This document shows, one piece after another, positions 1-5,914 of a DNA stretch of 9,939 nt. The DNA is from Verrucomicrobiota bacterium (GTDB taxonomy: Bacteria; Verrucomicrobiota; Verrucomicrobiia; Opitutales; UBA953). The notes beneath the pieces are model-generated. The model saw only the letters and a program-made list of their open reading frames with translations. It was not told the origin of the DNA and made no database searches. Location of the stretch: contig SYID01000130.1 of assembly GCA_005798925.1 (NCBI GenBank), positions 1 through 9,939 on the forward strand. The letters run 5' to 3'. The stretch's first letter is position 1. The number at the start of each line of letters is the position of its first letter. Both the position numbers and the translations under genes were made by a program.

Positions 1-28
1 AACTGCTCTACCATTGAGCTATCCAGCC
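1..28 (-). tRNA. tRNA, partial 5' half, cut by window edge
   Basis: Read on the minus strand, this is the 5' part of a tRNA: acceptor strand GGCTGGA (28-22), TA at positions 8-9, a D arm GCTC-AATGGTA-GAGC, and the first bases of the anticodon stem (AGTT). The anticodon and 3' half lie outside the window, so the identity cannot be read. The 23 bases at 1-23 are identical to 176-198 in the neighbouring tRNA-His, so the two genes are probably related by duplication. The acceptor stem differs at two of seven positions. It lies downstream of tRNA-His on the same strand, after a spacer of about 100 bases, and could be co-transcribed with it. Confidence 0.85.
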
Positions 29-198
29 GGACAGCGGGATGGGGATGAACGCAAGTCGCGGGCAAGATTTCAAGAGCAAACGCACATAAATCGCCGCCGC
101 GGGAAAAGCACGGAAGGACGGACGTTCGGAGTGGCCAGACCGGGACTCGAACCCGGAACCAATTGATTCACAGTCAACTGCTCTACCATTGAGCTATC
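1..198. repeat. Direct repeat: shared tRNA 5' half (1-23 and 176-198)
   Basis: The 23 bases at 1-23 recur exactly at 176-198. Both copies cover the D arm, the TA linker, the end of the acceptor strand and the start of the anticodon stem of the two tRNA genes. Identity stops at base 24/199, inside the acceptor stem. This is best read as a tRNA duplication, not as an attachment site or mobile-element end. Confidence 0.8.
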
Positions 199-203
199 TG
201 GCC
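132..203 (-). tRNA. tRNA-His (anticodon GTG)
   Basis: A complete 72-base cloverleaf can be folded on the minus strand. The parts are acceptor GGCCAGA/TCTGGCC, D arm GCTC-AATGGTA-GAGC, anticodon arm GTTGA-CTGTGAA-TCAAT with anticodon GTG at 34-36, five-base variable loop TGGTT, and T arm CCGGG-TTCGAGT-CCCGG. The discriminator base 73 is A (complement of t132). The base before position 1 is A (complement of t204). CCA is not encoded, since the trailer reads ACTCCG. Most bacterial tRNA-His genes encode an extra G at -1 paired with C73; neither is present here (see findings). The tRNA lies 56 bases beyond the end of the RlmB-type gene on the same strand. Confidence 0.95.
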
Positions 204-210
204 TGCCGAA

Positions 211-228
211 CATGTCGATTACGACATG
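211..228. other. Perfect 7-bp hairpin between rlmB and tRNA-His
   Basis: CATGTCG (211-217) and CGACATG (222-228) are perfect inverted repeats around the loop ATTA. The element is in the 56-base spacer (204-259) between the RlmB-type gene and tRNA-His, both on the minus strand. No U-run follows it in the transcript, so it is not a classical intrinsic terminator. A T-rich run (ATTTTTCTTT in the minus transcript, about 245-254) lies upstream of it, just after the rlmB stop. The hairpin could be a processing or 3'-end stabilising element, or an operator; its role is unknown. Confidence 0.4.
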
Positions 229-259
229 CCCGCAAGGAGGGGTAAAGAAAAATTGAGCC

Positions 260-823
260 TCAGCGATGGCCGCGCTGCCGGACCGCCTCGAAGAGGCAGA
301 CCCCGGCGGACACGGACACGTTGAGGCAGGGCACCTGACCGAGCATCGGGATACGCAGCAGGAAGTCACAGGTCTCGGCGGTCAGGTGACGGATACCGTC
401 GCCCTCGGCGCCCAGCACGATGGCGAGGGGGCCGGTGAGCTTGGCCGCGAAGAGGGACTGGCTGGCCTTGTGGTCGGACGTCCCGGCGATCCACACGCCG
501 GCGTCCTTCAGTTTCACCAGCGCATTGCGGAGGTTGTTGGCTTGGACGATCGGGAGGGACTCGGCGGCGCCGACCGCGACCTTGCGGACCGTGTCGGTGA
601 CGGGCGCGGAATTCTTGCGCGTGATCACCACGAAGGCGCAACCCGCGCATTCCGCGTTACGCAGGCAGGCCCCGAGGGTATGCGGATCCTGCACGCCGTC
701 GAGGACCAGGACGAGGGGGTCCTTGACGTCCTTGAGCAGGGCGGGGATGTCCGCCTCGTCGAAGAGCCGGATCGGCCGATGCAGGTCGGCGTGGCGCGGC
801 GCGCGGTCGTTGCTCCGGGCCAT
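260..823 (-). CDS. rlmB: TrmH/SpoU-family 23S rRNA 2'-O-ribose methyltransferase, RlmB-like, short form
   Basis: The 187-residue protein closely resembles the catalytic domain of E. coli RlmB, which methylates the 2'-OH of G2251 in 23S rRNA using SAM. All three SPOUT/SpoU motifs are present: motif 1 at about residues 41-61 (LDGVQDPHTLGACLRNAE), motif 2 at 135-144 (IVLGAEGDGI), and motif 3 at 160-180 (around CLNVSVSAG, then CLFEAVRQR), which forms the trefoil-knot SAM site. Typical RlmB is about 245 residues with an N-terminal L30e-like substrate-binding domain. That domain is absent, leaving only a short basic N-terminus. Motif 1 has Thr49 where RlmB usually has Asn (DPHN). The start is an ATG seven bases after the asd stop, with no clear ribosome binding site, so it probably forms an operon with asd. 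SpoU methyltransferase membership is very likely; the exact target (G2251 or another rRNA/tRNA site) is inferred. Confidence 0.88.
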   Translation of the reverse strand: MARSNDRAPRHADLHRPIRLFDEADIPALLKDVKDPLVLVLDGVQDPHTLGACLRNAECAGCAFVVITRKNSAPVTDTVRKVAVGAAESLPIVQANNLRNALVKLKDAGVWIAGTSDHKASQSLFAAKLTGPLAIVLGAEGDGIRHLTAETCDFLLRIPMLGQVPCLNVSVSAGVCLFEAVRQRGHR

Positions 824-830
824 GGTCGGC

Positions 831-1850
831 TTACTTGCGGGCGAGGCGGCCCTGCGAGTGCAGCGCTTCCGCGATCTGGATCGCGTTGAGCGCGGCGCCT
901 TTCCAGAGCGGGTCGCCGGAGATCCAAAGGGAGAGACCGTTGTCGAAGAGGGTGTCCGTGCGCAGGCGGCCGACGCCGCACTTCTCCTTGCCGGCGTAGT
1001 CGAGCGGCATCGGGTACTTCCTGTTCGCAGGGTCGTCGCACAGTTCGGCTCCCGGGAAAGCGCTGATGGCCCGACGGGCGACGGCGAGGTCGACCGGGCG
1101 TTCGAACTCGGCGCTGATCGCGATCGAATGCGCGCGGAAGACCGGGACGCGGACGCAGGTGGTGGTGACCTTGAGGCCGGGCAGGTCCATGATCTTGCGC
1201 CCTTCGTTCAGCATCTTCATCTCTTCCTTGGTGTAGCCGTCCTCGAGGAAAGAATCCACCTGCGGGATCAGGTTGAAGTTGATCGTATGCGGGTAGACCT
1301 TCGGGGCGAGGGTCTCGCCCTTGGCCCAGGCACGGGCCTGGGCGTCGAGTTCGCGCATGGCCTCGGCGCCGGTGCCGGAGACGGCCTGATAGGTCGAGGC
1401 GAAGAAGCGCCTGAGTCCGAAGGCCTGGTGCAGCGGGAAGAGACCCATCAGCGCGATGGCCGTGGAGCAGTTCGGATTGGCGATGATACCCTTATGGTGG
1501 GCGAGGTGATGGGCGTTGATCTCCGGGACGACGAGCGGGACGTCCGGGTACATGCGGAAGGCCGAGCTGTTGTCGATGACGATGCAGCCGCGTTTGACGG
1601 CCTCCGGGGCGAGGGCCACGGAGATCGAACCTCCGGCGCTGAAGACGGCGAAATCCAGGCCTTCGAAAGCCTCGGGCTTGGCTTCCTGGACGGTCCACTC
1701 CCGGCCGCCGTAGGTGACCTTGGTGCCGGCCGAACGGGCCGAAGCCAGGGGCCGGAGTTCGGCCACGGGGAAACCACGCTTGGCCATGAGCGCCAGCAGT
1801 TCTTGACCCACGGCGCCTGTCACGCCCACGATGCCGATGCGATATGCCAT
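831..1850 (-). CDS. asd: Aspartate-semialdehyde dehydrogenase
   Basis: This 339-residue cytosolic enzyme reduces aspartyl-4-phosphate to aspartate semialdehyde with NADPH. That is the branch step toward lysine/diaminopimelate (peptidoglycan), threonine and methionine. The N-terminal NADP fold shows GVTGAVG at residues 9-15. The active-site cysteine is C128 in NPNCSTA. Gln155 (STYQAVSGTG) and the substrate-binding Arg234 and His241, seven residues apart in CVRVPVFRAHS, match the known catalytic set. Length is normal for the family and no key residue is missing. The ATG at 1850 gives the natural start (MAYRIGIVGVTG). No Shine-Dalgarno sequence is visible upstream. The first 7 bases overlap head-on with the ATG of the divergent L,D-transpeptidase, so the asd promoter probably lies inside that gene's 5' end. 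It is followed 7 bases later by the RlmB-like gene. Confidence 0.96.
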   Translation of the reverse strand: MAYRIGIVGVTGAVGQELLALMAKRGFPVAELRPLASARSAGTKVTYGGREWTVQEAKPEAFEGLDFAVFSAGGSISVALAPEAVKRGCIVIDNSSAFRMYPDVPLVVPEINAHHLAHHKGIIANPNCSTAIALMGLFPLHQAFGLRRFFASTYQAVSGTGAEAMRELDAQARAWAKGETLAPKVYPHTINFNLIPQVDSFLEDGYTKEEMKMLNEGRKIMDLPGLKVTTTCVRVPVFRAHSIAISAEFERPVDLAVARRAISAFPGAELCDDPANRKYPMPLDYAGKEKCGVGRLRTDTLFDNGLSLWISGDPLWKGAALNAIQIAEALHSQGRLARK

Positions 1851-2404
1851 GTTCTGAATACGAGTTAGGATTGAAGAAGGAGGTGACCGTTCGCCTGTCA
1901 GGGCTGGGTCTGGCTCCTGCGGAACATTGCATCGTCGTGTCGATTGACCAGCAAAAACTGTGGTTTTTCGAAGGCGGCGAGGTCGAGACTTTCGTCGTCA
2001 GCACCGCGCGGGCGGGAAGAGGGTGCGTGCAAGACTCGTTACGCACCCCGGACGGCCTGCATCGCGTCGGAGAGAAGTTCGGGGACGGCGCGCCGGCGGG
2101 GATGGTCTTCAAGGCCCGGCGGGCCACCGGCCGGCTGGCCTCGGAGTGGCCCACGCCGGAGGACAATCTGATCACTTCGCGCATCTTCTGGCTGGAAGGG
2201 CTCGAACCCGGACACAACCAAGGTCGGGACGCCGCGGATCGGGTCGTGGACTCCCGCTCCCGTTTCGTCTACATCCACGGCACGAACCAGCACGCCATGC
2301 TCGGCCGTCCCAACAGCCACGGTTGCGTGCTCATGTCCGACGACGACATCATCCGACTCCACCCGCGGGTCCCGGTCGGGACCATCGTGCTGATCCGCGA
2401 TTAA
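1844..2404 (+). CDS. YkuD-family L,D-transpeptidase, atypical active site, no signal peptide
   Basis: YkuD-fold enzymes join peptidoglycan stems through diaminopimelate (3-3 links) or attach lipoproteins to them, using a cysteine. The domain starts near residue 30 (VVSIDQQKLWFFEGG) and carries the signature HGT (H145) followed by SHGC (H159, catalytic C161) near the end. The residue after SHGCV is Leu163 (codon CTC), where the family nearly always has Arg. No signal peptide or membrane segment is visible, which is odd for a periplasmic enzyme. The start is uncertain. ATG 1844 overlaps the asd start. TTG 1871 and GTG 1883 are in frame. A perfect AAGGAGGTGA lies at 1877-1886, but only CTG 1895 follows it at plausible distance. 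Every choice keeps the whole domain. The stop shares TTAA with the PBP2 stop. The fold is firm; enzyme activity and location are inferred. Confidence 0.87.
   Translation: MPCSEYELGLKKEVTVRLSGLGLAPAEHCIVVSIDQQKLWFFEGGEVETFVVSTARAGRGCVQDSLRTPDGLHRVGEKFGDGAPAGMVFKARRATGRLASEWPTPEDNLITSRIFWLEGLEPGHNQGRDAADRVVDSRSRFVYIHGTNQHAMLGRPNSHGCVLMSDDDIIRLHPRVPVGTIVLIRD
1877..1886 (+). promoter_or_regulatory. Perfect Shine-Dalgarno-like sequence / 16S 3'-end mimic
   Basis: AAGGAGGTGA is fully complementary to the conserved 16S rRNA 3' tail. On the plus strand it lies inside the longest L,D-transpeptidase frame and could serve an internal start, but the only in-frame near-start codon at suitable spacing is CTG 1895. 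On the minus strand it reads TCACCTCCTT, identical to the anti-Shine-Dalgarno core, and would be in the leader of asd if that transcript starts upstream. Chance occurrence, as codons AAG-GAG-GTG-A, cannot be excluded. Confidence 0.4.
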
Positions 2405-4506
2405 CGCGCCGGCGGTTCGGCCGGGGCGAGCCGCACGCCGTTGACGGCGGCCCAGCTTTCGAGCATCTCCCTGACCACCGGGCCGGCCGTCTTGCCGCCC
2501 CAGGTGTCGGTGTCCAGCTGGCCTTCGACCAGGACGGCGAAGGCGACCGAGGGGTTGTCGGCCGGAGCGTAGCCTATCATCCAAGCCAGGTGGGCGACCT
2601 GGCCCTTCTTGAAATATTCGGCCGTGCCCGTCTTGCCGGCGAACGGCAGACCGGGGAGGCGCGCGCTCCGCGCCGTGCCTTCCTCCACGCAACGCACCAT
2701 CCCGCCGCGGAGCGCCTCAAGCTGGACGCGGCTCAGGCCGATCGGCGCCGCGCCGCGGTGCGTGCCGTCGCGGGACACGTCATGGATGATCGACGGGGTC
2801 GTGCGGGTCTCGCCGCGGGCGAGGGAGGCGGCCACGCAGGCCATGTGCAGAGGCGTGGTCAGCAGGTAGCCCTGCCCGATGGAGAAATTGGCCGTATCAC
2901 CGTCCGTCCACGGTCCGGCCTTGATGCGCAGCTTGTATTCACGGTCCGGGACGACGAGACCGCGGGAGGCGGCGAAGGGCAGTTCGGTCAGCGGCTGACC
3001 GTCCCCTTCGGCGTGGGCGGGATTATCAAGCAAGGGCGAGTCAAGGCCGAAGCGTCTCGACTCGGCCGCGAGGGCGTCGGATCCGGCGCGCAGACCGACC
3101 TGGTAGTTCCAGACGTTGCAGGAGACCGCGAGCATCTTGTCGAGGTCGACATCGCCGTAGCCGACCGGCTCATGCTCCGGAAAGTCATGGTCGCCCACGC
3201 GCAAAAAAGCTCCGCACTCCAGAATGTCGTCCCAGTCGACGACTTTCCTGCGCATCCCGGCGATGGCCGTGATGACCTTGAAGGTCGAGCCCGGCGGGTA
3301 GAGGCCCTGGGTCGCGCGATTCAGCCACGCACCCTTCTTCTCCACCTCATCGTAATCGGCCTGGGAGATGCGGCCGGCCAGGCGATTGGGATCGAAGGAC
3401 GGCTGGCTGGCGAGCGCCAGGATCTCGCCCGTGTCCACGGAGAGCATCACCGCGGCGGCGGGCAAAGGCGTCCCCTGTGGGTCCTTGATCTTCGCGAGGG
3501 CGGCTTCGGCGGACAGCTGCACGCGGTAATCGAGCGACAGGGCGATGTTGCTCCCTTGGACCGGTTCGCTGTACTTCAGGCGGGTCTGGTTGTAGCCGGC
3601 GGAGGTCTTCGTCCAAAGTTCCCAGCCGCTGAGCCCTTTGAGGATGTTGTTGTAAGAAAGTTCCACGCCGGCCGCACCCGTCTTGCCCGTGTAGCGCAGC
3701 TTCTGCAGCGACCCCGCGCGGCTCTCGTCGAAATCCTGGACGGCCGGCGGGAGGTCGTCCGTGTCCTTGACGTAGCCGAGGACGTGCGCCGCGAGCGTCC
3801 CGTGCGGATAGGTCCGGATGATGTCCGACTCCAGCCGGATCGGTCCCTCGACCGGGAACTGCTCGATGAAACGGGCGACCGCGCGCATGCCGTCCTCGGG
3901 CGTCGGCGCCTGACCGGCGCCCGGCAAGGCAAGGTCCGACAGCAGCGTGAAGGGCAACGCGCGTCTTTCGCGCAGGTGGCGGCGCAGTTCCTCGATGTCG
4001 ACCTTCCGGGCGGTCGCCGGCTCGGCCGAGGACCGGACCGTCGGCCGCGACCGGCGGACGTCCGGTTTCTGCGTCTCGTCGATGACGAACCAGATCTTGT
4101 CCAGCCAAGCCTGCAGGACGTTCACCCGGGCGAGCTCCATCACGCGCTCCGCGTCGACCTGGGCGGCCTGGCGGGCGCGCTCGGCCGCGAGCAACCGAAG
4201 GTATTCCGCGCGGAATTCCTTCTGCAACGCGGCGAGGTCGGCCTGGACGCTCCAGCGGGCGCGGTTGTCGACGAGCACGAAACCGTTGCGGTCGTAGATG
4301 CGGCCGCGGGCCGGCGGCCGGAGGACGAGCCGGCGGCTCTGGCTCTCGGACTGCTCCTTGAGGTCGCCGGCCTGGATGAGCTGCCGGTAGGCCAGCCCCG
4401 CGACGACATAGAGAAAGCCCAGGGCGAACAGACAGAAAACCCCGTAGAGCCGGATTTTCTCGACCGGCGTCGACGGCAGCACCTTGGTTTCGGGCGATTC
4501 GGTCAT
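2401..4506 (-). CDS. mrdA: Penicillin-binding protein 2 (elongation-specific class B peptidoglycan D,D-transpeptidase)
   Basis: This 701-residue class B PBP crosslinks peptidoglycan stems during side-wall growth as the partner of MreBCD and RodA. It has a short cytosolic N-terminus and one membrane anchor at about 20-40 (GVFCLFALGFLYVV). The pedestal/dimerisation domain begins with RGRIYDRNG at 68-76. The transpeptidase domain carries all three penicillin-binding motifs: STFK (S407 nucleophile, K410), SCN (462-464) and KTGT (625-628). It is longer than E. coli PBP2 (633 residues) because of a charged, Arg/Ala-rich stretch at about 95-185 in the pedestal. The ATG overlaps the mreD stop as ATGA (4503-4506), implying translational coupling. 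It is the last gene of the mre operon. No rodA follows; instead the convergent L,D-transpeptidase overlaps its stop codon. Confidence 0.96.
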   Translation of the reverse strand: MTESPETKVLPSTPVEKIRLYGVFCLFALGFLYVVAGLAYRQLIQAGDLKEQSESQSRRLVLRPPARGRIYDRNGFVLVDNRARWSVQADLAALQKEFRAEYLRLLAAERARQAAQVDAERVMELARVNVLQAWLDKIWFVIDETQKPDVRRSRPTVRSSAEPATARKVDIEELRRHLRERRALPFTLLSDLALPGAGQAPTPEDGMRAVARFIEQFPVEGPIRLESDIIRTYPHGTLAAHVLGYVKDTDDLPPAVQDFDESRAGSLQKLRYTGKTGAAGVELSYNNILKGLSGWELWTKTSAGYNQTRLKYSEPVQGSNIALSLDYRVQLSAEAALAKIKDPQGTPLPAAAVMLSVDTGEILALASQPSFDPNRLAGRISQADYDEVEKKGAWLNRATQGLYPPGSTFKVITAIAGMRRKVVDWDDILECGAFLRVGDHDFPEHEPVGYGDVDLDKMLAVSCNVWNYQVGLRAGSDALAAESRRFGLDSPLLDNPAHAEGDGQPLTELPFAASRGLVVPDREYKLRIKAGPWTDGDTANFSIGQGYLLTTPLHMACVAASLARGETRTTPSIIHDVSRDGTHRGAAPIGLSRVQLEALRGGMVRCVEEGTARSARLPGLPFAGKTGTAEYFKKGQVAHLAWMIGYAPADNPSVAFAVLVEGQLDTDTWGGKTAGPVVREMLESWAAVNGVRLAPAEPPAR

Positions 4507-5018
4507 GGTTGTTCGGGCGGCGGCACGCCGAGCCGGTCCATCACGGCGTTCTGGGTGAGCGCGAGGGGGACCAGGGCGACCGCGCCGAGCACCGTCGCGA
4601 AAAACACCTGGAGCGCAAGCTGGCCGAGGCGGGCGGCGAGCGGCAGGTCGGCCTCATGGGCCGCGCCGGCCGACCAGAGCAGGCAGGCGAGGGCGTTGAC
4701 GGCCGCGGCGGCCTGCAGCATCCGCGGGGTCGAACGCAGCCAGGCACGGTGCGTCGAGAGGAAGACGGCGAATCCGACCAAGGGCAGGGCGAGCAGGCCG
4801 TCGGGGATCGGCCGGCGCGCTTCGAAAAGGAAACCCGCGCCGGCGGCGAGCAGCACGCACTGCCAGCGCCGCAGGCGGCGGCAGGGCGCGATCAACACGG
4901 CCCCGCTCACGAAGAAAACAAGTCCCGACGTCGCGAACGCGTCGCCGGCCAGGTCGGCACCGAGCAACCAAGGGTAGGTCGCGAGCAGGAGGAACAGCCA
5001 GGCCCAGCCCATGGTCAC
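4503..5018 (-). CDS. mreD: Rod shape-determining membrane protein MreD
   Basis: This small, very hydrophobic 171-residue protein has about five or six predicted membrane helices (roughly residues 3-20, 30-46, 52-66, 72-88, 98-118 and 129-155). MreD sequences are poorly conserved, so the call rests mainly on size, topology and position between mreC and PBP2, the canonical place. It is thought to link MreC to the cytoplasmic side of the elongation complex. The upstream start is GTG at 5018, overlapping the mreC stop as GTGA. An ATG two codons downstream (5012) is an alternative. The 3' end overlaps the PBP2 start as ATGA. Both junctions suggest translational coupling, and neither has a strong ribosome binding site. 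Confidence 0.88.
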   Translation of the reverse strand: MTMGWAWLFLLLATYPWLLGADLAGDAFATSGLVFFVSGAVLIAPCRRLRRWQCVLLAAGAGFLFEARRPIPDGLLALPLVGFAVFLSTHRAWLRSTPRMLQAAAAVNALACLLWSAGAAHEADLPLAARLGQLALQVFFATVLGAVALVPLALTQNAVMDRLGVPPPEQP

Positions 5019-5890
5019 TGGAATTGATCGGCCTGCATCAGGGCTTCGCCCGGATTCTGCTTCAACGGCACCAGCACCGAGACTTCCTGCAGGTTGTAAA
5101 GATCGCGCGACGGGACGAGGAGGCTTTCCTTGAAGTTGCCCACCTGCGTGGCGTAAGCGGCGCCGTCAAGGGTCCCGAGCGTCAGGCCGCTGGGGAAGAC
5201 TCCGCCCATGCCGGTGGTGGTTACGCGCGCCGGCTGGCCGGCCGGCATGGTGTAATCGTGCGGAATCACGCTGACCCGCGCCTTGGCGGAGCCGAGCGAG
5301 GCGGCGGCGACGCCGTTGACGAGGACGATGCGGTTGAGTTCGTCGCCCTCGAGGTAGGCCGTGCAACGGAAGCCGGGGCTGGTCACGAGGTCGACTTCGC
5401 TGGTGGAGAGGTGGACGGCGGCGACGCGGCCGACGACGGCGTCGCCGAAGACGACGGGGGCGCCGGGCCGAATGCCGTCGTTGCGGCCTTTGCGGATGAC
5501 GATGCGCTGCCACCAGGACGCGCTCTCGCGGGTGGCGACCCGGGCCACCACGGTCAGGTACTCCGGCGAAGCCTGGTATCGGGTGATCTCACGCAAGCGG
5601 ATGTTCTCACGGCGGACATCCTCGAGCATCTTGAGCTTCAGTTCCAGGCCGGCGTTGATCCGCGCGAGGTCCCGGCCGGCCGCGGAAAGCTCTTCGGCGT
5701 CCCGGCTGCGCTTCTCCCAGTAGGTGGCGAGGTCACGGGACCTGCCCAACAGGTGCAGGGCGGGCGCCTGGAACTCGGCGAAAGCCTCGCGGTTCAGCCG
5801 GCGGACCCCGCTGGGCAGCAGGATCCAGCCCGCGACGAAGACCGCGAGGGCGACATAGGAGGCACGGGCGCCTTGACGGTTCTGGTCCAT
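5015..5890 (-). CDS. mreC: Rod shape-determining protein MreC
   Basis: At 291 residues this is a normal MreC. It has a short cytosolic N-terminus, one membrane segment at about 11-27 (SYVALAVFVAGWILLP), a coiled coil at about 55-105 (rich in Glu, Arg and Leu, ending ENIRLREI), then the periplasmic beta-barrel domains with the typical VVARVATRESASWWQ and GAPVVFGDAVVGRV segments. MreC is known to dimerise, activate PBP2 and connect it with MreB and MreD. The ATG at 5890 lies 24 bases after the mreB stop. That gap has no Shine-Dalgarno sequence but does hold a GC-rich hairpin (5892-5905) ending two bases before the start. The stop overlaps the mreD start. Confidence 0.95.
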   Translation of the reverse strand: MDQNRQGARASYVALAVFVAGWILLPSGVRRLNREAFAEFQAPALHLLGRSRDLATYWEKRSRDAEELSAAGRDLARINAGLELKLKMLEDVRRENIRLREITRYQASPEYLTVVARVATRESASWWQRIVIRKGRNDGIRPGAPVVFGDAVVGRVAAVHLSTSEVDLVTSPGFRCTAYLEGDELNRIVLVNGVAAASLGSAKARVSVIPHDYTMPAGQPARVTTTGMGGVFPSGLTLGTLDGAAYATQVGNFKESLLVPSRDLYNLQEVSVLVPLKQNPGEALMQADQFQ

Positions 5891-5891
5891 G

Positions 5892-5905
5892 GCGGGAAGG
5901 CCCGC
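5892..5905 (-). promoter_or_regulatory. GC hairpin abutting the mreC start codon
   Basis: In the minus-strand transcript, GCGGG-CCTT-CCCGC forms a perfect 5-bp all-GC stem with a four-base loop. It ends one base before the mreC ATG and fills the space where a ribosome binding site would sit. Opposite function (masking initiation) or coupling to upstream mreB translation are both possible. This is inferred from sequence only. Confidence 0.45.
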
Positions 5906-5914
5906 GAAGGGGGC

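Noticed and set aside
420..1868. Open frame of 482 codons on the plus strand opposite rlmB and asd
   Set aside because: It is antisense to asd with its conserved active-site residues. The product has low complexity and no motif.
1960..4977. Very long open frame (about 1005 codons) on the plus strand opposite PBP2 and mreD
   Set aside because: It runs through parts of the L,D-transpeptidase in another frame and antisense to two well-supported genes. The composition is Arg/Gly/Ala-rich with no recognisable motif, as expected for antisense frames in GC-rich coding DNA.
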